A DNA stretch of 6,695 bases, taken from assembly GCA_946886255.1 (NCBI GenBank), contig CAMPIG010000271.1, positions 1-6,695 on the forward strand. The letters run 5' to 3'. Origin of the DNA: an uncultured Cellvibrio sp. GTDB lineage: Bacteria > Pseudomonadota > Gammaproteobacteria > Pseudomonadales > Cellvibrionaceae. Within the stretch, counting starts at the first letter, position 1, and every line of letters begins with the position of its first letter. Below are positions 1-6,399 of this stretch, piece by piece. Below the pieces are notes generated by a model, which searched no databases, was not told where the DNA came from, and was given only the letters and a program-made list of their open reading frames with translations. The position numbers and the translations under genes were made by a program.

Positions 1-736
1 TGGTGCGCACCAGCTTGACCACGTAATGCAGGATCTGGTCATCCACGGTGATCTGCTCGGCGACCTTTTGCAGGCTCAGGACGTGGGACGGTTTGAGCAG
101 GGTGCGGATATACTCCAGACCAAAGCCGCCTTGCGCCTGGCCGCTGACATGCCGCAGCATGACTTGCTCATCGCTTTCGCTGGGGTAATCGATCATTACT
201 TTCAGCATAAACCGGTCCAGCTCTGCTTCCGGCAGCGGATAAGTACCTTCTTGCTCCACCGGGTTCTGGGTGGCGAGTACCAGAAACGGCTCGCCGGTCT
301 TGAAGGATTCGCCTTCGATGGTGATCTGGCCTTCCTGCATGACTTCCAGCAGCGCTGCCTGGGTCTTGGCGGGGGCGCGGTTGATCTCGTCCGCCAATAA
401 CAAGTTGGTAAACACCGGGCCACGGCGAATCTCGAATTCCTGTTTGGCCATGTTGAACATGGCGTGACCGGTGACATCGCTGGGCATCAGGTCCGGGGTG
501 AACTGTACCCGGGAAAATTGGCCACCGAAGCATTTCGCCAGGCTGCGCACCAGCAGGGTCTTACCGAGACCGGGTACACCTTCAATCAACACATGGCCCC
601 GTGCAATCAAGGCGACCAGCACCTGCTCAATGATAAGATCCTGGCCGATCAATGCCTTTTTGATTTCCTGTAGCAGGTTGCCGGCCAGGGTGCTGGCTTG
701 CTCCAGGCGGGACTCGCGGGAAATGTCGTCACTCAT
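1..736 (-). CDS. MoxR-family AAA+ ATPase, C-terminus beyond the window
   Basis: The 245 visible codons read as a MoxR-type AAA+ ATPase, a cytoplasmic ATP-driven chaperone that usually helps mature partner complexes together with von Willebrand A proteins. Visible motifs: Walker A GVPGLGKT at residues 53-60; Walker B LLLADEIN at 112-119, followed by the MoxR-typical RAPAKTQAALLEVMQEG; sensor 1 ATQNP at 155-159, followed by VEQEGTYPLPEAELDRF. The reading frame stays open to the left edge, where VVKLVRT marks the start of the small helical lid domain. The usual length is about 300-340 residues, so roughly the last quarter is missing. The ATG at 736 overlaps the TGA of the upstream DUF4350 gene (ATGA), and AAGGA lies 7 bases before it. 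It is the fifth visible gene of the leftward operon. The family call is very sure. The exact client is unknown, and I give no symbol because MoxR paralogues are many. Confidence 0.97.
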   Translation of the reverse strand, partial: MSDDISRESRLEQASTLAGNLLQEIKKALIGQDLIIEQVLVALIARGHVLIEGVPGLGKTLLVRSLAKCFGGQFSRVQFTPDLMPSDVTGHAMFNMAKQEFEIRRGPVFTNLLLADEINRAPAKTQAALLEVMQEGQITIEGESFKTGEPFLVLATQNPVEQEGTYPLPEAELDRFMLKVMIDYPSESDEQVMLRHVSGQAQGGFGLEYIRTLLKPSHVLSLQKVAEQITVDDQILHYVVKLVRT

Positions 737-2069
737 ATACTTTTCCTTATGGTTTGCAGGCAGGCGACTGCCAAGGTGAAATCTTGGGGGTGTTGCAAGG
801 TGTTGCTGAACAATGCCCTGTGCAACTCAGCTGCACTCAGGGAGGTGAGCTGTTGCAGATGGCTGATCTGTTCCTGCTCGGACCATTGACTGAACTGGGG
901 GTAATGTTGGTGCAGCTGCTGCCTGACCTCTTCACGCAGGCGCTCAACCAGATAGGGGTGCTGCTGGCGCCGCCACAGCAGCATGGCGCTGGCGTGGATG
1001 TGTTCTGCAAGGCTGCGGCGACCTCGGTTTTGCGCGTCAGAATCGGCCCGAAACGCGCAGCCTTGGCCCACAGCCATAAGCCCAATGCTAGCAATGCAGC
1101 CAGCATGCCATAAGGAACTGCCTGCCAAAGCAAACTCCACAGCGAGGGGGCTTCCTGATTGATCAAAAACCACACTTTGCCGTCACGGTCGATTAACTTC
1201 CACAGCGCATAGGCGTGGTCATGACAGTCAGCCCGCTGATTGGTCCAGATCTCGTTGTCGCTGTTGACGATGACCAAACCTTGACCCCATTCGAACTGCG
1301 CCAGGTGCAGGCCCCGGTCATCACCCGACCATCCCTGAGGCTCATCACCGTAATAATCAAACGCTACGCCGTCGCTGTAATCAATCAACAGGGGCTCGGA
1401 TTCATCGAAGAAGTCGACGGCTTGCGGCTCCAGGTAAAGTGAACAGCGGTAATGGTTGTCGGGCAATTTATCTTCGTCGGATTCCTCGTCGTCGGGTTTC
1501 CTATCCTCGTCCGGGACAGTCGTTGAATCCTCCTCGACCAAGGCCTCTTCCGCTTGATCTCCGGTCTCGGTATTTTCGTCATCAATCCCGTCGGAAGCTG
1601 AGTCCTCGTTATCTTCCTCCGTATCGATGTCTTCATCGTCACCGACCAGAATACTGAAGTGATCGAGCAAAGGATCTGTGCCGCCGTTGGCGCCGATAAA
1701 AGGGTTGTAGGTTGTGGTGATGACGGTGCCGCCCTGTTCGACCCAACTGAGCAGGTTGTCCAGACGCTGGCCGCGCAACATCTTGTGGGCATTAAGCAAT
1801 ACAAGGGTATCCTGCGGTCCCACTTGCTCGCCTTGCCAGGCCATGTTGTCGAGCATCCCGAAGCTGCGCAGGCTTTGGCTGTCCACGCCTTGTTGGGCCA
1901 GGAATCGTTTGATGGCGAGAAAATCATCTTTCAGGGCTTCGCGTGAATAACCCAGATCGATTTCTTCTTCTTTCCAGGTGATATAGCGGCTGGCCCAATA
2001 AAGCAGACCAATGATGATCGCCGCAATAGCCAGGAGGAGCAATTTATTCGTGGACAATCCTCTAGGCAT
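733..2069 (-). CDS. DUF4350 domain protein, interrupted by an apparent one-base frameshift
   Basis: This is a bitopic inner-membrane protein of unknown function, found in MoxR/DUF4129/DUF58 operons. From the ATG at 2069 the frame gives a first membrane segment (about residues 10-24, LLLLAIAAIIIGLLYWA) and an extracytoplasmic part with an ALKDDFLAIKRFLAQQG helix and a TLVLLNAHKML strand. It continues with the LLSWVEQGGTVITTT motif, an acidic stretch (144-205) and a second membrane segment (about 311-335) ending in KAARFGPIL. This frame then runs into a Cys- and Ser-rich tail and stops at 837. The expected continuation, GRRSLAEHIHAS to the C-terminus QTIRKSI, lies in another frame and ends at 733, overlapping the MoxR ATG. 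Restoring one base near 1028-1031 gives an intact protein of about 445 residues. An ATG at 2144 exists in frame, but it would overlap the DUF4129 gene by 83 bases, so I prefer 2069, an 8-base overlap. The cause is either a real mutation or a sequencing error. Confidence 0.85.
744..748 (-). promoter_or_regulatory. Ribosome binding site of the MoxR gene
   Basis: AAGGA lies 7 bases upstream of the ATG at 736, inside the end of the DUF4350 gene. It is the best Shine-Dalgarno match in the leftward operon. It fixes the MoxR start and means MoxR can be translated even if ribosomes are lost earlier at the frameshift in the gene before it. Confidence 0.75.
1026..1034 (-). other. Frameshift point in the DUF4350 gene
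   Basis: On the coding strand the sequence is CGC AAAA CCGAGG. Upstream of it the DUF4350-like frame reads ARFGPILTRK. Downstream the frame that continues the family reads RGRRSLAEHIHAS. The two frames differ by one missing base. Adding one A to the run of four at 1028-1031 gives TRKNRGRRSLAEH, which joins them smoothly. The site does not fit the usual X XXY YYZ heptamer for programmed -1 frameshifting in the incoming frame, so a deletion or a base-calling error is more likely than recoding. The exact base cannot be fixed from one sequence. Confidence 0.8.
1455..1640 (-). other. Acidic low-complexity segment in the DUF4350 protein
   Basis: About 62 residues (144-205 from the ATG at 2069) hold 32 Asp or Glu and only 3 Arg or Lys, with short runs such as DDEDIDTEEDNED and DDEESDED. 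It separates the VEQGGTVITTT part of the DUF4350 fold from the later LYLEPQAVDFF part. It should be outside the cytoplasmic membrane, given the two flanking membrane segments. It looks like an unstructured, highly charged loop. Calcium or cation binding is possible but not shown. Confidence 0.8.
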
Positions 2070-3633
2070 TCGCACCACCGTCGCTTGCTGTGGTGGGCCG
2101 CCACAGGGGATTCCATTGCCGGCACAGTTGTTCAGCCGTTTCACCGTCTACCGCTATGTGGCCATAAGCCAAACGCTGCCAGGCTTGGGTCAATTGGCCG
2201 AAATAGACGATGGCTGCCTCAGCTGCCGGTTTATCTTGCGCATAATCGCGGGCAAGTTGCAGACATTCACCTTCGGTATGGCCATCTTCAATATCCAGTC
2301 CCGCGTCGAGCAGGCGGATCAGGCAGGCGCGGTAAAGCAAGGCCAAGGCCGCTCGGTGCTCGGCCCGATGCCAGAGCGCCAATGCTGTGGCACTGACATC
2401 AACCGGTAAAGATTCACGACTCAGGTCGAGCCCGAAGAGGGTCACCGGGCGGATGCGCTGGGTTGTTTCCGGTACCTGTTGCGGCAGGTAGGCGGCAAGC
2501 CAGTGGCGATAGCGAAACACAACCCAGACAATCAGACCGATCACCCCGGCCCAGAGTAACAACTCAAGCCAACTGGCCAGACGCAAGGCGTTGGTGAAAC
2601 TACTCAGGATATCCAGCAGCCAATCCCATTTGCCTTCCTGGTCGTTCTCTTTTTCCTCATCGTCCTGATCCAGAAAGCTGGGATAGCGAAAAATCTCTTT
2701 CTGATGAAAATCCTCGCCGGCCAACACGGCTTCGATGCCGGTTTTTGCCGACTTGCGATCCAGAGGTGTATGAGCAGTCTCTAGTGCTACCGGTTCTGCT
2801 GACACCTCCTCCTGAGCCCGGGATTCCGACCAAGGCATCAAACCCATGAAGAAGGCAAACACCAGGGCAATAACGGTTTGGCTTTGAGGCGGGATACGAC
2901 GCTTGTTGACGATGCGCTGGAACGCAATGTCGATATCCCAGGCTTCGAGTTTGATACGGCGGTTCAGGTAAAGCGAAAAGCCACAGGCCACGTAAAATGG
3001 CGCCACCAAGGAGATCGCCAGATAACCGCAGGTATTGGTGAGATAGGCAAACCAGGCCGCATCCTGACTGGTAAACAGGGACATCCAATCAATATCGACC
3101 TCACTGGGCACGAAGGCGTAGAGCAACATCAACATGCCCAGACTTAGAAAACTCTCAACATGAACCCCGATGATGGTCAACCAGGTGGCCGGGTTGGAGT
3201 CTTCGCGGTGGAGAATCCCCAGGCGTTGCTTACGCCGCTCGCCGCTCAAGCCTTCCAATTGAATAACCGGTAAATCCAGTGAACGGGTGAAGCTGAAGCG
3301 CCGCCAGGTGAGGCTCAGAAACCATTGACGGGCAGCGTGGGCGGGAAAGGCTCTCAGCGTACTGCGGGTATCGGGCAGATAACCGAATACCGCCTGGCTG
3401 AGGATATGTAATAGCGGTCGCTCGAACAGGGGTTTGAGCCACCAGATGACCACGGTGCTCAACCATATCCAATCCTGCGGCACCAGATTAAGCAGCAGGA
3501 ATAACGGCAAGGTTAACAGTAGCCAGACTTTGGTCATGGGCCACCACCAGCGGCGTGCCATCAGCAATCCCAGGTCTACGGCCTCCCAGGCGCGACGCGG
3601 CCGAATTTCGATGGTTACCTGGTCGAGATTCAT
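2062..3633 (-). CDS. Multi-pass membrane protein with C-terminal DUF4129 domain
   Basis: This 523-residue integral membrane protein has unknown biochemical function. Likely membrane segments lie near residues 34-51, 55-70, 152-173, 201-223, 252-268 and 355-374. Between the last two is a polar stretch of about 85 residues with an acidic patch, DQDDEEKENDQEGKWDW, ending just before the sixth segment. The C-terminal region, about 405-490, has the DUF4129 pattern: ALALLYRACLIRLLDAGLDI, then the Gly-His-Thr-Glu-Gly-Glu-Cys motif and a helix containing YFGQLTQAWQRLAYG. In other proteins this domain is carried at the end of transglutaminase-like proteins or of membrane proteins next to MoxR. The start ATG overlaps the stop of the SpoIIM-like gene by 4 bases (ATGA), with a G-rich GGGGG about 6 bases upstream. 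The stop TAG lies 8 bases inside the DUF4350 gene. The family and operon membership are sure; the role is not. Confidence 0.92.
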   Translation of the reverse strand: MNLDQVTIEIRPRRAWEAVDLGLLMARRWWWPMTKVWLLLTLPLFLLLNLVPQDWIWLSTVVIWWLKPLFERPLLHILSQAVFGYLPDTRSTLRAFPAHAARQWFLSLTWRRFSFTRSLDLPVIQLEGLSGERRKQRLGILHREDSNPATWLTIIGVHVESFLSLGMLMLLYAFVPSEVDIDWMSLFTSQDAAWFAYLTNTCGYLAISLVAPFYVACGFSLYLNRRIKLEAWDIDIAFQRIVNKRRIPPQSQTVIALVFAFFMGLMPWSESRAQEEVSAEPVALETAHTPLDRKSAKTGIEAVLAGEDFHQKEIFRYPSFLDQDDEEKENDQEGKWDWLLDILSSFTNALRLASWLELLLWAGVIGLIVWVVFRYRHWLAAYLPQQVPETTQRIRPVTLFGLDLSRESLPVDVSATALALWHRAEHRAALALLYRACLIRLLDAGLDIEDGHTEGECLQLARDYAQDKPAAEAAIVYFGQLTQAWQRLAYGHIAVDGETAEQLCRQWNPLWRPTTASDGGANA

Positions 3634-4607
3634 AAGGCCCCCGACCTGCGGCCACTCAAGGTTAAGTAAGCAATTACTACCAACCAGAGTGCCGCGCCTA
3701 CGAGGTACTTTTGCCAGGCAAGCAGGATATTGTTGGAGGACCAGAACGCCTCGATAAATGCTGCGATCACCAACATGATGATCACCCCGTAAACTAGGCG
3801 GATGGCTACGTGTCCCGCTTGCTTGAGCGCTTCCAGGCGGGTGCGGTTACCCGGATTGAGCAGGTGATAACCCAGCTTCAAACCTGCCGCGCCGGAGATC
3901 ACGATAGCCGTTAATTCAAAGCTGCCGTGGCCCACCACAAAGGTAAAGAAGGTCTCGGTGTACTCAGCATTGGTCAGGTGGCCGGCCACGGCACCGAATA
4001 GCAAACCGTTAAAGACCAAAAAGAAGATCGAGCCCACCCCATACAACAAGCCCGACGCAAAGGTACGAAAGGAAACGCCGATGTTGTTGCTGATATAAAA
4101 GCCGAACATCTGCCAATTGGTGTCAGATTCGCGGGCGCTGCCGAGGGTGCGGTTGGCGGGGTTGTACATTTCCTCGAAATTATCCACCTGCTCTGGTGCC
4201 ATCAGGGTATACACGAGGTCCGGCTGCCACAGCACGGCAAGGAACAGCAACAAGCCGGGCAGATACAGAAGCGCAGTAGCGGTCCAGAAATAACCTTGTT
4301 CCTGCCGCACCAGGCGTGGAAAGTCAGTAACGATAAAACGCAAAAATTGCTGGGCTAGCGGCTGCTTGCGGCGGTACAACTGCTGATGCCCACGAATCAC
4401 CAGATCGCCCAGCTTGTCAACCAGGTAGCTGCTGTACTGGCGCTCTTTGGCCAAAGCATGGAAGTGACACAGCTTGCGGTAGAGCGGTGCAAACTCCGCC
4501 AGTTGCTCGGCGGTAAGTGAGCCCTTGCGGGCTTCCAGTTGCTCGATCAGCTTTTCCAGCGTCTGCCAGGTGGGTTGGTAAAGTGCTTCAAACTGTCCTT
4601 GCTTCAT
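3630..4607 (-). CDS. SpoIIM/DUF95-family stage II sporulation M-like membrane protein
   Basis: The 325-residue protein starts with about 100 soluble, helical residues (LEKLIEQLEARKGSLTAEQL, then RKLCHFHALAKERQYSSYLV). About five membrane segments follow, near 107-127, 183-207, 220-245, 266-288 and 298-317. Family hallmarks are MYNPANR (147-153), MFGFYISNNIGVSFRTFASG (167-186), NGLLFGAVAGH (200-210), the FVVGHGSFELTAIVISGAAG stretch (223-242) and AAFIEAFW (282-289). SpoIIM in Bacillus takes part in engulfment with SpoIID and SpoIIP. This organism shows no sign of sporulation, and the same family is common in Gram-negative MoxR operons, where its role is unclear. Both ends overlap their neighbours by 4 bases (ATGA). 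A GGTGG about 7 bases before the ATG is a plausible ribosome site. Confidence 0.94.
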   Translation of the reverse strand: MKQGQFEALYQPTWQTLEKLIEQLEARKGSLTAEQLAEFAPLYRKLCHFHALAKERQYSSYLVDKLGDLVIRGHQQLYRRKQPLAQQFLRFIVTDFPRLVRQEQGYFWTATALLYLPGLLLFLAVLWQPDLVYTLMAPEQVDNFEEMYNPANRTLGSARESDTNWQMFGFYISNNIGVSFRTFASGLLYGVGSIFFLVFNGLLFGAVAGHLTNAEYTETFFTFVVGHGSFELTAIVISGAAGLKLGYHLLNPGNRTRLEALKQAGHVAIRLVYGVIIMLVIAAFIEAFWSSNNILLAWQKYLVGAALWLVVIAYLTLSGRRSGAL

Positions 4608-5281
4608 TGGCGGCCCACCATACTGTTGGCCATTTGTTTGATAGCAATGACGGGTTCATCTGTCTTGAGGACGGGCAACAGGATCGCGGCCAATTCGCTC
4701 TGGCGTTCCGGTGACAAACGCTTGCTGCGTTCGGCAAAGGCCAGCAGCGCTCGTTGTTCATCGGTGGTGAAGTCTGCCGGTACGGGTTGGCGGCCTTTCA
4801 CATCAAAATTCGGATCGGGGATAGGGTCTGCGTCGTATACCACCAGGGTGCCGGCCACCAGGTCGCCGAGGCGTTTGAATTGGGGATTGAACAGACTGGT
4901 AATGATGCCGGCGAGGTACATCAAGGGCAGGAAATCCGCCACCCGCAACAGGTTGCGCAGCAACGATGGACCAAAGGTGACGGGGGTGCCATCGTCATTT
5001 ACGACGCGAATATTGAGGTTTTTCTTTCCCGGCGTGCGTCCCTGATGCCAGACCTCAAAGTACACCGGATAAAACCACTCCAGCAAAAATGCCAGGATCA
5101 GCGCAATGCCCATACCCATGCCGCCGAGGAAAGCCAATATCGTAAACACCACTATATTGGCGACGGTTTTGATCAACATGTCGATCATGAACGCCATGAT
5201 GCGCACGCCCATACCGGCGGGGGCGAGCGGAAGGGTGGCTCCTTCAGGGGTTTCAAGCGAAAGGCGGGTGTCGAGTATCAA
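4604..5281 (-). CDS. RDD-family membrane protein, TTG start
   Basis: The 225-residue protein has the RDD fold: LDTRLSLETPEGATLPLAPAG at the N-terminus (3-23), Arg27 and Asp34 in VRIMAFMID, and two to three membrane segments (about 38-53, 57-77 and 113-132). Between them is GRTPGKKNLNIRVV (81-94), then LLRNLLRVADFLP with Arg109, Arg113 and Asp116, and RLGDLVAGTLVVYDAD (137-152). The last 70 residues are hydrophilic and helical (DEQRALLAFAERSKRLSPER), probably cytoplasmic. RDD proteins are loosely linked to transport, but no substrate can be inferred. No ATG or GTG lies in frame before the conserved LDTR motif, and an in-frame TAA stands upstream, so I choose the TTG at 5281. The only ATG (residue 24) would cut the conserved N-terminus. 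It is the first gene of the leftward operon, and its stop overlaps the next ATG. Confidence 0.92.
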   Translation of the reverse strand: MILDTRLSLETPEGATLPLAPAGMGVRIMAFMIDMLIKTVANIVVFTILAFLGGMGMGIALILAFLLEWFYPVYFEVWHQGRTPGKKNLNIRVVNDDGTPVTFGPSLLRNLLRVADFLPLMYLAGIITSLFNPQFKRLGDLVAGTLVVYDADPIPDPNFDVKGRQPVPADFTTDEQRALLAFAERSKRLSPERQSELAAILLPVLKTDEPVIAIKQMANSMVGRQ

Positions 5282-5288
5282 ACCTGGG

Positions 5289-5293
5289 CTTCC
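5289..5293 (-). promoter_or_regulatory. Ribosome binding site supporting the TTG start of the RDD gene
   Basis: GGAAG sits 7 bases before the TTG at 5281, the normal distance. The same bases form part of a tiny out-of-frame ORF, ATG GAA GCC CAG GTT TGA (5295-5278), whose stop overlaps the TTG. The start choice rests mainly on protein conservation and this spacing. Confidence 0.5.
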
Positions 5294-5329
5294 ATTGTCT
5301 CGATGGTCTTATGTGTTTCGGTGCTTTGT

Positions 5330-5366
5330 TTCTGCATTCTGTCGCGAAAACTGGCGCATTGCAGAA
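5330..5366. repeat. Short inverted repeat in the divergent spacer
   Basis: TTCTGCA (5330-5336) and TGCAGAA (5360-5366) are perfect 7-base inverted arms 23 bases apart. They lie in the 188-base spacer between the divergent RDD and DUF493 genes. They could be an operator for the leftward operon or chance; there is no T-run to make a terminator. The rest of the spacer shows only the rightward promoter element and an 8-base direct repeat, CCATTGTC, at 5292 and 5371. Confidence 0.3.
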
Positions 5367-5427
5367 TACCCCATTGTCCCGACTCTGGGTAGCCAATGCC
5401 TCACACTCCGCTGCTGGTAGGTGGCTC

Positions 5428-5436
5428 TGGTATAAT
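5428..5436 (+). promoter_or_regulatory. Extended -10 promoter for the DUF493-lipB genes
   Basis: TGG directly followed by TATAAT (5431-5436) is a perfect sigma-70 -10 hexamer with the extended TGn element. No good -35 hexamer sits 16-18 bases upstream, which is tolerable for an extended -10 promoter. Transcription would start near 5443, giving a leader of only about 27 bases before the ATG at 5470. No strong Shine-Dalgarno sequence is visible in that leader. Confidence 0.65.
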
Positions 5437-5469
5437 CGCCGCACTTTTGTATTTTTCGGTTTGATTGCT

Positions 5470-5742
5470 ATGACTGACCAACAACCTCCCAAGATTGAAT
5501 TCCCCTGTCCTGACTATCCCATCAAAGTACTGGGCGATGCCGGCGATGAGTTGCATAGCCTGGTGATTGAAGTCATGGAGCGCCATGCGCCCGGTTTTGA
5601 TCAAACGCGTATCACCATCAATGAGAGCAGCAAAGGTCGCTTTCAGTCGATTACGGTATGGATTACCGCCACCGGTGAAGCGCAACTGCATGCGATCCAC
5701 ACCGATCTGCGCACGAAATCCATCACCAAGATGGTGATGTAA
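5470..5742 (+). CDS. ybeD: DUF493 family protein (YbeD)
   Basis: The small, soluble, 90-residue protein belongs to the YbeD/DUF493 family, an ACT-like alpha-beta fold of uncertain function that is regularly encoded next to lipB. Family features: [14 protein letters not shown] (9-22), [13 protein letters not shown] (33-45) with the RHAP motif, the [17 protein letters not shown] strand region (52-68), and the terminal SITKMVM. Length and motifs match E. coli YbeD (87 residues). The frame is open farther upstream, to 5311, but the ATG at 5470 fits the family length and lies just after the promoter element. The stop is one base before the lipB start, so lipB is very likely coupled to it. In many gammaproteobacteria a D-alanyl-D-alanine carboxypeptidase gene precedes ybeD. 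Here the upstream neighbour is the divergent RDD operon instead. Confidence 0.95.
   Translation: MTDQQPPKIEFPCPDYPIKVLGDAGDELHSLVIEVMERHAPGFDQTRITINESSKGRFQSITVWITATGEAQLHAIHTDLRTKSITKMVM
5733..5737 (+). promoter_or_regulatory. Ribosome binding site supporting the TTG start of lipB
   Basis: GGTGA in the last codons of the DUF493 gene lies 6 bases before the TTG at 5744. An in-frame TGA at 5735-5737 rules out any start further upstream, so this site supports TTG as the lipB start. Confidence 0.6.
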
Positions 5743-5743
5743 G

Positions 5744-6394
5744 TTGGTCGCAATCGATAATCTGATTGTCCGCCAATTAGGCCAGCAGGAGTATCGCCCG
5801 GTGTGGCAGTCGATGACCGATTTCACCAACCAGCGCACGCCGGAAACGCCGGACGAGTTATGGCTGGTGGAGCACGCCCCGGTATTTACCCAGGGGCAGG
5901 CGGGCAAGCCGGAACATCTGTTATTGCCGGGTGAGATTCCGGTGATCCAGACGGATCGCGGCGGGCAGGTGACTTATCACGGGCCGGGCCAGGTGGTGGC
6001 TTATCCCTTGTTGGATCTACGCCGGTTGAAGATGGGGGTGCGCGATCTGGTTTCTGCGATTGAGCAAACCATCGTTGCAACGCTGGCGGTTTATGGCATT
6101 GAGGCGTACCCCAAGCCGGATGCGCCGGGTGTGTATGTGGCTGGCGACAAGATTGCTTCCCTGGGGTTGCGTGTGCGGCGCGGGTGCAGCTTTCATGGTT
6201 TGGCGTTGAACGTGGATATGGATCTGGAGCCTTTTCAACGTATCAACCCGTGTGGTTATGCGGGGTTGGCGATGACGCAGATGCGTGATTTATTACCTGA
6301 GCCCCCTGTATTGGCCGAGGTGCAAGACCAATTGGTTGTGCAATTTGCGCGGAAATTGGGTTATGAAAGTTGTACAATGCTTGGCCATCAGTAG
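5744..6394 (+). CDS. lipB: Octanoyl-ACP:protein N-octanoyltransferase (LipB)
   Basis: LipB transfers the octanoyl group from acyl carrier protein to the lipoyl-domain lysine of 2-oxoacid dehydrogenases and the glycine cleavage H protein (EC 2.3.1.181), the first step of endogenous lipoate synthesis in the cytoplasm. The 216-residue protein has the family signatures [18 protein letters not shown] (38-55), [13 protein letters not shown] (71-83, His79), [20 protein letters not shown] (135-154) and INPCGYAGL (167-175). By alignment to the E. coli enzyme (Lys135, Cys169), Lys136 and Cys170 are the catalytic pair. Length is normal. The start is TTG, since the conserved [11 protein letters not shown] follows it closely and an in-frame stop precedes it. 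It follows ybeD after one base and probably shares its promoter. The gene looks intact. Confidence 0.98.
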   Translation: MVAIDNLIVRQLGQQEYRPVWQSMTDFTNQRTPETPDELWLVEHAPVFTQGQAGKPEHLLLPGEIPVIQTDRGGQVTYHGPGQVVAYPLLDLRRLKMGVRDLVSAIEQTIVATLAVYGIEAYPKPDAPGVYVAGDKIASLGLRVRRGCSFHGLALNVDMDLEPFQRINPCGYAGLAMTQMRDLLPEPPVLAEVQDQLVVQFARKLGYESCTMLGHQ

Positions 6395-6399
6395 TTGCC

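Noticed and set aside
1026..1034. Programmed -1 ribosomal frameshift at CGC AAA ACC
   Set aside because: The incoming frame does not give an X XXY YYZ heptamer, A4 is short for transcript slippage, and no stimulatory hairpin or upstream Shine-Dalgarno at the proper place was evident.
733..1173. A separate small gene starting MVFDQSG and ending at 733
   Set aside because: Its first part is out of frame with the second membrane segment of DUF4350. Only its later part looks like family sequence, so it is the C-terminal half of the frameshifted gene, not a gene of its own.
2070..2144. ATG at 2144 as the start of the DUF4350 gene
   Set aside because: It adds 25 residues of poor quality (MKRLNNCAGNG) that lie entirely within the end of the DUF4129 gene. 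The ATG at 2069 leads directly into the membrane segment with a small 8-base overlap.
5363..5369. TATTCT on the minus strand as the -10 of the RDD operon promoter
   Set aside because: The best -35-like hexamer, TTGGCT, is 22 bases away, which is too far, and nothing suitable sits at 16-18 bases. I could not support a promoter there.
5311..5469. N-terminal extension of the DUF493 protein to an ATG at 5311
   Set aside because: It would add 53 residues not found in the family and would place the start upstream of the clear promoter element at 5428-5436.
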